From: Dehalococcoidia bacterium
GTDB lineage: Bacteria > Chloroflexota > Dehalococcoidia > Lucifugimonadales > UBA1123
DNA length: 64,000 nt
Direction: 5' to 3'
Assembly: GCA_021295915.1 (NCBI GenBank)
Contig: JAGWBK010000001.1
Coordinates: forward strand, 221,912-285,911
Shown here one piece after another: positions 49,979-58,319 of the stretch (position 1 is the stretch's first letter; each line of letters starts with the position of its first letter). The translations under genes and the position numbers were made by a program. The notes beneath the pieces were generated by a model, which searched no databases, was not told the origin of the DNA, and saw only the letters and a program-made list of their open reading frames with translations.

Positions 49979-51117
49979 CCTCGCTTCAAGTCGTCTACTA
50001 CACACTTGGAGCGGCTGCCCTCCTCGGATTCCTGTCGCTGGTGGTTCTCGTGCTGACCTGGGCCGAACGCAAGGCTCTTGCGAGAATTCAGATGCGGATG
50101 GGGCCAATGCGAGTCGGTCTTCACGGAACACTCCAGCCAATTGCAGACGGCATCAAGTTATTCACGAAAGAGGACATTCTGCCGTCCTGGGCTGACCGAC
50201 GGGTCTACTGGCTTGCCCCGGTAGCCGTCTTTGTGCCGGCCCTGCTCCTGTGGGTTACCCTGCCAATGGGGCGCGACCTCGTCCTGAGAAACCTGGAACT
50301 GGGTCTCTTCTACATTACGGCCATCTCGGTGCTGTCGGTGATGGGACTCGTTATGGCAGGATGGGGATCGGCGAACAAGTACGCCATGATCGGTGGACTG
50401 CGGGCCGCAGGTCAGCTCGTGAGCTACGAGATCCCGTTCATCATGGCGATTGTTGCGGTGGCGATGCTTGCACAGTCACTGGACATCACCAAGGTTGTGG
50501 ACGCACAGGCCAACTTCGGTTACGCGCTGATCCAACCGGCAGGACTCTTCCTGTTTCTCACCGCGGGACTCGCCGAGCTTGGCCGTACACCCTTCGACAT
50601 CCATCACGCCGAGTCGGAAGTCGTCGGCGGCCCTTTTGTCGAATACAGTGGCGCGCACTGGGCTGCCTTCTTCCTCGCCGAGTACCTGAATACATTCACA
50701 GTCGCTGCGCTGACCGTCCTGCTGTTCCTGGGAGGATGGAGGTGGCCGGCGATGCCGTTTGACGGGCTGGCTCACTCAACGCTGTCGCTCGCCTGGTTCC
50801 TGGTGAAGACGGCACTCGTCATCTGGCTCATCTTCTGGATCAGGGGAACCTTCCCCAGGCTTCGCATCGACCAGCTCATGTCTTTTGGCTGGAAGCTGCT
50901 CGTACCACTGTCGTTCCTGAACATCATCGCAACGGCCGTTGTGCTGTTCTATGGCTGGCCGCTCTGGAGCCTGACCTTCATCTCTCTGCTATTATTGGGC
51001 GGCACCGTCTATGTCATCTTCAGGAATCCGGGAACGGACATGCGGCGCGAAACCGTGAGCGTCATATCCGCGCGTGATCTAAGGCGTAACCCGACGGTCG
51101 ACGCGGCAGACGCGTGA
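49975..51117 (+). CDS. nuoH: NADH-quinone oxidoreductase subunit H
   Basis: A 380-residue membrane subunit with about eight helices. ERKALARIQMRMGPMRVGLHGTLQPIADGIKLFTKED is the conserved quinone-tunnel loop. The usual R-x-P-F-D-L-P-E loop is written ELGRTPFDIHHAESEVVGG here, with His-His where Pro-Glu is common. It anchors the peripheral arm and starts the proton-transfer path. Confidence 0.95.
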   Translation: MTSLQVVYYTLGAAALLGFLSLVVLVLTWAERKALARIQMRMGPMRVGLHGTLQPIADGIKLFTKEDILPSWADRRVYWLAPVAVFVPALLLWVTLPMGRDLVLRNLELGLFYITAISVLSVMGLVMAGWGSANKYAMIGGLRAAGQLVSYEIPFIMAIVAVAMLAQSLDITKVVDAQANFGYALIQPAGLFLFLTAGLAELGRTPFDIHHAESEVVGGPFVEYSGAHWAAFFLAEYLNTFTVAALTVLLFLGGWRWPAMPFDGLAHSTLSLAWFLVKTALVIWLIFWIRGTFPRLRIDQLMSFGWKLLVPLSFLNIIATAVVLFYGWPLWSLTFISLLLLGGTVYVIFRNPGTDMRRETVSVISARDLRRNPTVDAADA

Positions 51118-51149
51118 CTACTGAACCGTAGCAACTAGAGCATCGCTTA

Positions 51150-51803
51150 ATGGTTGGCTTTCTCGAAGGGCTTTTGGTAACGCTGAAAACAGCGTTGCGT
51201 AAGCCGGTAACACTTCAATATCCAGAGCCCGATAAGCGGCACCAGGTAGCCCTCAGGTACATGGGCTTCCCTGCCCTCTTGTGGGATGGTGACGTTCCGG
51301 AGCCGTACTGCACAGGCTGCATGGTCTGCGTTCGTGCCTGTCCGACACAGTGCATGAGCGCACAGATGACGGACAATCCGAAGTTCGAATCGGAAGAGAG
51401 CAGGCGTCGCAAGATCATCGAGACCTTCGAGATAAATCTCGGCAGGTGCATCCTGTGCGGCATCTGCGTCGATGTCTGCAACTTCGACGCCATCGAGATG
51501 AGCCACGAGCACGAACTGAGCAAGTACCAGCGCAACGGCAACCGAGTCGATCTCGATATGCTGCTGGACATGGGTCGCAATTATCAGGACGACACCGGTT
51601 GGCGTCCGACCAATCCCTCGAAGAATAGCGGCGTGCCGGTAAAGAAGGACGAGGGCAAGGGAACTCCTAGGCGACGCCCGGCAAGAGCCAGACCGGCCTC
51701 CCCGAGTACGGAGGAAGAGGACACATCCTCCAACGTGGCAACGGCTATCGCGCAGCCTGAAGGAACAGATCCGTCCGCCCAGAACCCTGTCTCTGACTGC
51801 TAA
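51150..51803 (+). CDS. nuoI: NADH-quinone oxidoreductase subunit I
   Basis: 217 residues with two [4Fe-4S] motifs, YCTGCMVCVRACPTQC (about residue 55) and CILCGICVDVCNFDAIEM (about 103); the second has Asn after the last Cys instead of Pro. After about residue 160 there is a low-complexity basic then acidic tail of about 55 residues (KKDEGKGTPRRRPARARPAS onward) not found in standard NuoI. The cofactors normally receive electrons from NuoG, which is absent here, so this tail may serve a different donor contact (inference). Confidence 0.94.
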   Translation: MVGFLEGLLVTLKTALRKPVTLQYPEPDKRHQVALRYMGFPALLWDGDVPEPYCTGCMVCVRACPTQCMSAQMTDNPKFESEESRRRKIIETFEINLGRCILCGICVDVCNFDAIEMSHEHELSKYQRNGNRVDLDMLLDMGRNYQDDTGWRPTNPSKNSGVPVKKDEGKGTPRRRPARARPASPSTEEEDTSSNVATAIAQPEGTDPSAQNPVSDC

Positions 51804-52300
51804 TGGTCTCGCAGTCGCTCGTATTCTTCTACATCGCTGCCGCGCTGATAATCATGGGCGGACTCGGCGTTGTACTAACCCGGAACATCGTCTACGCAGC
51901 CTTTGCTCTTCTTGCAGCAATGCTTGGAGTCGCCGGAGTATTCCTGCTCATGTTCGCGGAGTTCCTGGCGCTGGTCCAGGTGCTCATCTACGGCGGCGCA
52001 GTTGTAATCGTAGTCCTGTTCTCGTTGATGCTGACTCGCATCCAGGACTTTGAAAACCTCACAGATCATCGACAGTGGCCTCTGGCAGCCTTACTCGCAA
52101 TTGGGGTTTTCGCCCTGCTGGTAGCAGCGACCCTCACGACAAGCGTACGCGTTGTCGAGCGAAAAAGCCTCGGATTTCTAGAGTTGGGGGAAAGCCTGTT
52201 CACTGACTGGGCAGTCCCGTTCGAGGTAGCGTCCCTGGTGCTGCTGGTCGCATTGATAGGTTCAATCGTGCTGGTCAGAACAAGCGGTGGCCGCGATTGA
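51803..52300 (+). CDS. nuoJ: NADH-quinone oxidoreductase subunit J
   Basis: A 165-residue membrane subunit of five helices. LALVQVLIYGGAVVIVVLFSLML contains the pi-bulge helix involved in coupling. Its first base is the last base of the nuoI stop codon. The last helix has VALIGSIVLVR. Confidence 0.94.
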   Translation: MVSQSLVFFYIAAALIIMGGLGVVLTRNIVYAAFALLAAMLGVAGVFLLMFAEFLALVQVLIYGGAVVIVVLFSLMLTRIQDFENLTDHRQWPLAALLAIGVFALLVAATLTTSVRVVERKSLGFLELGESLFTDWAVPFEVASLVLLVALIGSIVLVRTSGGRD

Positions 52301-52614
52301 TTGAGCTTGCCCACCTCCAGGTTCTCGCAGCGGCCCTATTCTCTATCGGGCTGTACGGAGTGCTGGCGCGACGGAGCGCGGTGCTCATACTGATGTCGAT
52401 TGAGTTGATGCTAAACGCTGTCAACATCAATCTGATCGGCTATGCGGCCTTCGTAGACTTCGGAGAAGCACAAAGAGCGCTGGGCCAGGTCTTGATCATC
52501 TTCGTGATCACTATTGCCGCCGCTGAACTCGCACTGGCGATTGCGATCATACTCAGACTGTACCGGAATCGCAGTTCAGTAAACGTGGACCAGATAGACG
52601 CCCTCAGATGGTGA
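52297..52614 (+). CDS. nuoK: NADH-quinone oxidoreductase subunit K
   Basis: 105 residues, three helices. VLILMSIELMLNAVNINLIGY and VITIAAAELALAIAIIL contain the two membrane glutamates needed for proton pumping. The TTG start overlaps the nuoJ stop by four bases. The length is normal for the family. Confidence 0.94.
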   Translation: MIELAHLQVLAAALFSIGLYGVLARRSAVLILMSIELMLNAVNINLIGYAAFVDFGEAQRALGQVLIIFVITIAAAELALAIAIILRLYRNRSSVNVDQIDALRW

Positions 52615-52645
52615 TCGACTCCGCTGGACTATCCTCACCTGTTGA

Positions 52646-54526
52646 ATGACTGAAATCATCGGCACAAACTGGGCCTGGGTGATTCCCGCGCTGAGCGCGG
52701 GAGCGTTCTTCATAGTACTTCCCTTCCGTCGCTACCTGCCCGTCGAGGGTGCTCCAATTTCCATTGCTGCCATTCTCATTGGGTTCATCCTGTTCTGGTT
52801 CGTCCTGTTAGACCTGCTGGCGACAGGGGCAGCCGACCTCAGCATCAGGTGGCTCAGCGTCGGAGACACCACCCTGACCTGGGGCACGACCGTGGATCAG
52901 ATCTCGGTCACTATGCTGGGGCTCGTCACGTTTGTCGCGCTGCTGGTGCAGGTCTACTCGCTCGGCTACATGAAGCATGATGGCAAGTACGACCCCGGAC
53001 TGGGTCGCTACTATGCAGTCCACTCTCTATTCGTCGCAGCGATGCTGGCGCTGGTCCTGGCCGACAACCTCGTCTTCCTGTACATCACCTGGGAGTTGGT
53101 GGGACTCGGCTCCTACCTGCTCATAGGCTTCTGGTACGAGCGTCGCTCGGCAGCGGAGGCAGCCAAGAAGGCGTTCATCACCACGCGAATAGGCGACGTG
53201 GGACTCCTGATAGGGATAGTTCTCCTCTTCAGGGCCACCGGTACGTTCGACATCTCCACGCTGATTCACATCGCGCAGAACGGCGGCATCGAACAGGGAA
53301 CGCTTAACGTTTCCATGTTCCTGATATTCCTCGGCGCGATGGGCAAGTCCGCACAGGTTCCGTTCCATGTCTGGCTTCCCGACGCGATGGAGGGCCCGAC
53401 GCCAGTGAGCGCCCTCATACATGCCGCGACGATGGTTGCCGCCGGGGTCTACCTGGTTGCGAGGCTCATGCCCCTGTTCGAACTGACCCCGACTGTCCTC
53501 GTAATTGTAGCCTCGGTTGGCGTGGTTACCTTCGTGTTCGCTGGAACAATCGCGCTGGTCGTCACCGACATCAAACGAGTACTCGCCTATTCCACAGTCA
53601 GTCACCTCGGTCTCATGATGTTGTCGCTTGGTGCGGGTGGAGTCGGCGTGGCACTGTTCCACCTGGTGGCCCACGGCGTGGCGAAAGCCATGCTGTTCCT
53701 CGGAGCCGGTGGCGTCATGCACGCCATGCACGAAGAGACTGACATTCGCAAGATGGGCGCCCTGAGACATCGGATGCCCGTTACCGGCTGGACATTCGCG
53801 ACTGGCGCCGCGTCTCTAGCGGGGGTCATTCCCCTGGCAGGCTTCTTCACCAAGGACGAAGTGCTGCTGAGAGTGTTGGAGTACCGGCACCCTGTGTTCA
53901 TCGTCCTGGCGCTGTTTGGTGTGGTTCTCAGCGCGCTGTACATGGCCAGACTCACATTTGCCACATTCTTCGGCGAACCGAAGTCCGACCACTCTGACGT
54001 CCACGAATCTCCCTCGGTTATGACATTGCCGTTACTGATGCTGGCGATACCAGCTATCGGCGTAGGCTTCTTCGCGTTCGATCTCGGTGACACGTACAAG
54101 GGATTCGCCGGCTTCATCGATGGGCACAGCAAGTTCCACCTGAACATCTGGCTTAGCATCGCCTCACTTGTTTTGGCAGGCATCGGAATCTGGATCGGAT
54201 GGGCTGCATACATTCGAGGCTCACTCTCGACCGAGAGGATCATCGACCGCTTCCAGTCCGTACACCGCGTGCTCGCAGCAAAGTACTACGTGGATGAGAT
54301 CTACCAGTGGGTGATTGACCGGATCGTACTGGTGCTTGGCCGGTTCATTGCCGCGTTTGACAGAGTGGTAGTCAACGACACCGCTGTTGATGGCACCGGG
54401 GATAGCGTCAAGATCTCAGGCTTCCGCATGAAATTCGTCCAGACCGGTCGAATCTACAACTACGGCATGGCCATGGCAGCCGGTGTTGTGGTCCTGTCAC
54501 TGATCTGGTGGATCGTCCAGGCGTAG
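52646..54526 (+). CDS. nuoL: NADH-quinone oxidoreductase subunit L
   Basis: A Mrp-antiporter-like subunit of 626 residues. YITWELVGLGSYLLIGFWYE carries the TM5 glutamate. HVWLPDAMEGPTPVSALIHAATMVAAGVYL is the broken-helix TM7 region with its proton-channel residues. Long C-terminal helices follow. It forms the distal proton channel with the lateral helix. Confidence 0.96.
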   Translation: MTEIIGTNWAWVIPALSAGAFFIVLPFRRYLPVEGAPISIAAILIGFILFWFVLLDLLATGAADLSIRWLSVGDTTLTWGTTVDQISVTMLGLVTFVALLVQVYSLGYMKHDGKYDPGLGRYYAVHSLFVAAMLALVLADNLVFLYITWELVGLGSYLLIGFWYERRSAAEAAKKAFITTRIGDVGLLIGIVLLFRATGTFDISTLIHIAQNGGIEQGTLNVSMFLIFLGAMGKSAQVPFHVWLPDAMEGPTPVSALIHAATMVAAGVYLVARLMPLFELTPTVLVIVASVGVVTFVFAGTIALVVTDIKRVLAYSTVSHLGLMMLSLGAGGVGVALFHLVAHGVAKAMLFLGAGGVMHAMHEETDIRKMGALRHRMPVTGWTFATGAASLAGVIPLAGFFTKDEVLLRVLEYRHPVFIVLALFGVVLSALYMARLTFATFFGEPKSDHSDVHESPSVMTLPLLMLAIPAIGVGFFAFDLGDTYKGFAGFIDGHSKFHLNIWLSIASLVLAGIGIWIGWAAYIRGSLSTERIIDRFQSVHRVLAAKYYVDEIYQWVIDRIVLVLGRFIAAFDRVVVNDTAVDGTGDSVKISGFRMKFVQTGRIYNYGMAMAAGVVVLSLIWWIVQA

Positions 54527-54527
54527 C

Positions 54528-56072
54528 ATGTTCGGATTCGATCCATACGTCCTGTTGCTGTTGATTGTCCTGCCCCTTGTCGGGGCCGGGGCCATCCTGG
54601 TCACACCCGGGAGTAACGTCAGAGCGATACGCATGGAGGCAGCGGTCGCCGCGACCGTGACCATGCTGCTCTCGGTCTACGTGTTCCTCGCCTATGATCA
54701 GTCCGCCGGTGGAATGCAGCTCGAGAGAACCTGGCAGTGGCTTTCGATGCCCGGTCCGTGGCCGCTCGGCGACCACGCCATAACTCTCCACCTCGCCATT
54801 GATGGAATTGCAGCCCCAATGGTCCTGTTAACGGGCATCGTGCTGTTCACGGGCGTTCTGGTGTCCTGGAGAGTTGGCGACAGCGAAGAGGACTCGAAAC
54901 CGCCCAAGGCCTACTTCGTACTCTACCTGCTGCTCCTGTCGGGTGTGTTCGGCGTGTTCGTGACGCTGGACATGTTCTTCTTTTTCTTCTTCTATGAGCT
55001 GGCCGTGCTCCCCATGTACCTGTTGATAGGCGTCTGGGGAAGCAGTTCCACGTTCCCTACGTTCAGCCGCACCAAGGAATACGGTGCGATGAAGCTCATG
55101 ATTTACCTCGTGGCAGGCAGCGTCCTGATCTGGGTGGCGATGCTCGCCATTTTCGTGGAGGGGGGCCTGGGAACCTTCGATCTCGTAGCTCTCGAGCAGG
55201 TGACGTTCTCAGACAACTTCCAGAAGATCTTCTTCCCCTTGTTGATGGTCGGATTTGGTGTGCTGGCTGGTCTCTGGCCATTCCACACGTGGTCACCCGA
55301 CGGCCACGTCGCGGCCCCGACCGCTGTCAGTATGGTCCACGCCGGCGTTCTGATGAAGCTGGGGGCATTCGGAATCATCCGAATCGGTATGATGCTGATG
55401 CCAGAAGGCGCTCAGACGTGGATGCCCGTGCTGATAGGCCTGGGCACGGTAAACGTACTGTACGGAGCTTGGTCGGCCATCGGGCAGAATGACCTCAAGT
55501 ACGTCATAGGCTACTCCAGCGTGAGCCACATGGGGTACGTGCTGATGGGCATCGCAACACTCAACCCGCTGGGTCTCAGCGGAGCGGTGCTCCAGATGTT
55601 CAGCCACGGTGTCATGACAGCCCTCTTCTTCGCCGTCGTCGGCGCCGTCTACGACAGGACGCACACCCGTGACATCTACACTCTCGATGGCCTCGCTAAA
55701 CGGATGGGGTTCACAGCCACGATGTTTGCCATCGCAGGACTTGCCTCGCTCGGTCTACCTGGGCTGAGTGGATTCGTTGCTGAGTTGCTCGTCTTCCTCG
55801 GACTCTTCCAGACCTATCCGCTGCTGGGCGTACTAGGCATCATCGGCGCGGCCATTACCGCGGTGTACATACTGAGACTGCTGGCGCGCGTCTTCTTCGG
55901 GCCACTGGGAGAACGCTGGGAAGACCAGACCGACGCAAGCGGTCTGGAACGAGTCTCGACCCTGGTCCTTGCGGGATTCATCCTGCTTGTCGGCCTGTTC
56001 CCCTTCCCGTTCATCCGAGTCATTGAGAGCGGAGTGTTCGAGGTGCTCGCCAGGTTCGGAGACGTGGGATGA
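54528..56072 (+). CDS. nuoM: NADH-quinone oxidoreductase subunit M
   Basis: A 514-residue antiporter-like subunit of about 14 helices. FFYELAVLPMYLLIGVWG has the TM5 Glu. GLWPFHTWSPDGHVAAPTAVSMVHAGVLMKLG is the TM7-8 channel signature, and YSSVSHMGYVLMG follows. It starts one base after the nuoL stop and overlaps nuoN by four bases. Confidence 0.96.
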   Translation: MFGFDPYVLLLLIVLPLVGAGAILVTPGSNVRAIRMEAAVAATVTMLLSVYVFLAYDQSAGGMQLERTWQWLSMPGPWPLGDHAITLHLAIDGIAAPMVLLTGIVLFTGVLVSWRVGDSEEDSKPPKAYFVLYLLLLSGVFGVFVTLDMFFFFFFYELAVLPMYLLIGVWGSSSTFPTFSRTKEYGAMKLMIYLVAGSVLIWVAMLAIFVEGGLGTFDLVALEQVTFSDNFQKIFFPLLMVGFGVLAGLWPFHTWSPDGHVAAPTAVSMVHAGVLMKLGAFGIIRIGMMLMPEGAQTWMPVLIGLGTVNVLYGAWSAIGQNDLKYVIGYSSVSHMGYVLMGIATLNPLGLSGAVLQMFSHGVMTALFFAVVGAVYDRTHTRDIYTLDGLAKRMGFTATMFAIAGLASLGLPGLSGFVAELLVFLGLFQTYPLLGVLGIIGAAITAVYILRLLARVFFGPLGERWEDQTDASGLERVSTLVLAGFILLVGLFPFPFIRVIESGVFEVLARFGDVG

Positions 56073-57553
56073 ACAACAACTTCCTGCTCCTCCTCCCAGA
56101 GTTCATGGTGACCGGACTGGCGTTCGCCATCCTGACTCTCGACTTCTTTGTCGGCAGAGACAGAAAGCACTGGCTCGGTTATCTGGCTGCCGCCGGACTG
56201 GCAATCACGCTCATTGTGATGCTGGTCTACCAATGGAACACCACTGACGACCTCTACGACGGCCTGATCTCGATAGACGGATACTCACTGTTCTTCAGAG
56301 CCGCGTTCCTGGTGATGGCCATCGTGATAGTGCTGTCCTCGGTTGAGTACGTCCGCAAGAACCTCGAATACCCGGGCGAGTACTACGCAATCCTGGTCTT
56401 TGCCGTCGTCGGCATGATGCTGATGTCCGCGTCACGCGAACTGCTGACTGCATACATCTCACTAGAACTGCTTAGCTTCAGCCTCTACGTGTTGGTGTCG
56501 TTCGACCGCTATAACCCGAGATCGAACGAAGGTGGCACGAAGTACATACTCCTCGGCGCTGTATCTTCGGCATTGCTGCTCTTCGGCATCAGCCAGATCT
56601 TCGGACTCACCGGCACTACCAGGTTCGACGAGATCGGAAGCGCTCTCAGGGCCGCCAGCGAGATCAGCCCCGGTGTCCTGGTCGGGCTCGTGCTGATAAT
56701 CGCAGGACTCGGATTCAAGGTCGCCGCAGTACCCTTCCACATGTGGGCTCCCGACGCGTACGAGGGCGCGCCGATTCCCATAACTGCGTTCCTTGCTGTC
56801 GCGTCGAAGGCTGCAGCGTTTGCCCTGTCCCTCAGGTTCTTTGCGGAATCGCTGCTACCGATAATCGGGGAATGGCAGATCATTCTGGCGATGATGGCAG
56901 CGCTAACGATGATGGTCGGCAACCTGGTCGCACTTGCCCAGACCAATCTCAAGAGACTGCTCGCCTACTCCAGCATCGCTCACGTTGGGTACCTGCTGAT
57001 GGGCCTGGCCGCGTTGGCAGTTGTCGAGCCCGATGGTGACGTTCAGCGCAACGTCTCCCATCTCGCCTCCAACGGTCTGATGCTACACCTCGTTGCGTAC
57101 GGCATAACCAACTCAGCGGCTTTCCTTTGCCTGGCTGTCTTCTACAACGAGACAAAACGGGATGACATCGCCGATCTCGCAGGTTCAGCCCGTCGCGCGC
57201 CTTTCCTGGCACTGGTCATGGCAGCGTCGCTGTTTTCCCTGGCGGGCCTTCCGTTCTTCGCGGGGTTCGTGAGTAAGTTCTACCTGTTCAGCGCGGTAGC
57301 TGCACAGGGTCTGCTGTGGCTTGCCGGGCTTGCAATCTTCACAAGCCTCCTCTCGCTTTATTACTATCTTCAGGTAATTCGACAGATGTACATTGAGGAG
57401 CCAAGGGTTTCGGGAGCGATTCGGATTCCAAAGGTGACGATTGGCCTACTGGGCGTCCTTCTGGCTGGAATGGTCCTTTTGGGCGTGTACCCGGCTCCTG
57501 TAATGGACGCGATTCAACACGCAAGCGATGCTCTATTTGCGTCCATCGGCTAA
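56069..57553 (+). CDS. nuoN: NADH-quinone oxidoreductase subunit N
   Basis: The third antiporter-like subunit, 494 residues. AYISLELLSFSLYVLVSF holds the TM5 Glu, and FKVAAVPFHMWAPDAYEGAPIP and LLAYSSIAHVGYLLMGL are diagnostic. It is the last gene of the operon. No nuoE, nuoF or nuoG gene is found on either side, so electrons probably enter from ferredoxin or another carrier. Confidence 0.96.
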   Translation: MNNNFLLLLPEFMVTGLAFAILTLDFFVGRDRKHWLGYLAAAGLAITLIVMLVYQWNTTDDLYDGLISIDGYSLFFRAAFLVMAIVIVLSSVEYVRKNLEYPGEYYAILVFAVVGMMLMSASRELLTAYISLELLSFSLYVLVSFDRYNPRSNEGGTKYILLGAVSSALLLFGISQIFGLTGTTRFDEIGSALRAASEISPGVLVGLVLIIAGLGFKVAAVPFHMWAPDAYEGAPIPITAFLAVASKAAAFALSLRFFAESLLPIIGEWQIILAMMAALTMMVGNLVALAQTNLKRLLAYSSIAHVGYLLMGLAALAVVEPDGDVQRNVSHLASNGLMLHLVAYGITNSAAFLCLAVFYNETKRDDIADLAGSARRAPFLALVMAASLFSLAGLPFFAGFVSKFYLFSAVAAQGLLWLAGLAIFTSLLSLYYYLQVIRQMYIEEPRVSGAIRIPKVTIGLLGVLLAGMVLLGVYPAPVMDAIQHASDALFASIG

Positions 57554-57584
57554 AGGGACTAGCACTAAATACTGGGGAGAATAG

Positions 57585-58304
57585 ATGGAAACCGAAAACG
57601 GATACTCTAGCGCAATGGTCGTAATTGCTCACGCAGACGACGCTGAGTACGGCTGTTCAGGCACAGTTGCCAAGCTCTGCGCCGAAGGCTGGGAGATGAC
57701 CTACGTCCTGTGCACCGACGGCAGCAAGGGCAGCTCAGACCGCGAGATTACAGGAGAAGAACTGTCGGCCATGAGACGCGAGGAGCAGGTCAACGCAGGA
57801 AAAGTCCTCGGCCTGAAGGACGTGGCGTTCCTGGGGTACCCGGACGGATACCTTGAGCCCACCCTGGAGGTGCGTCGGGACATTGCACGAGAGATACGCA
57901 GGTTCAAGCCCGACGTGCTGATCTGCCAGTATCCCCTGCGTGTGCTCGACGGCGGCTGGGGCGTTGGCCATCCAGACCACCTCGCAGCTGGCGAGGCGGC
58001 ACTCGCGGCCGTATTTCCGACCGCGAGAGACCACATGACCTTCCCCGAGCTGTTGGAAGAAGGCTTCGAACCCCACAAGGTTGCCGAGGTCTGGATCATG
58101 GGACATCCCGACCCCGACGTTCGCATCGACGTCACTGACCATATGGAGACAGCCGTCAAGGCACTCGCCGAGCACCACACACAGACAGGTGGGCGCCCCT
58201 ACCAGGAGCTACTCCCCCGGATGCAGGAGTGGCGTCGACGCGGTTCGGAAGGCACTGGAATGCTCTACTCCGAGTCCTTCAAGAAGATCCAGTTCCGGCG
58301 TTAG
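57585..58304 (+). CDS. PIG-L / LmbE family deacetylase
   Basis: 239 residues of the zinc-dependent N-acetylglucosaminyl deacetylase family. The metal motif reads VVIAHADDAEYGCSGT; the usual form is A-H-P-D-D-x-E, and here Ala replaces Pro, while the His-Asp-Asp metal/base residues are kept. GWGVGHPDHLAAGEAALAA provides the third metal His. Members act on GlcNAc conjugates, mycothiol/bacillithiol precursors or chitobiose. The acceptor is unknown. It begins 31 bases after nuoN, but a functional link is doubtful. Confidence 0.88.
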   Translation: METENGYSSAMVVIAHADDAEYGCSGTVAKLCAEGWEMTYVLCTDGSKGSSDREITGEELSAMRREEQVNAGKVLGLKDVAFLGYPDGYLEPTLEVRRDIAREIRRFKPDVLICQYPLRVLDGGWGVGHPDHLAAGEAALAAVFPTARDHMTFPELLEEGFEPHKVAEVWIMGHPDPDVRIDVTDHMETAVKALAEHHTQTGGRPYQELLPRMQEWRRRGSEGTGMLYSESFKKIQFRR

Positions 58305-58319
58305 GATGGCGTCCCGCTC

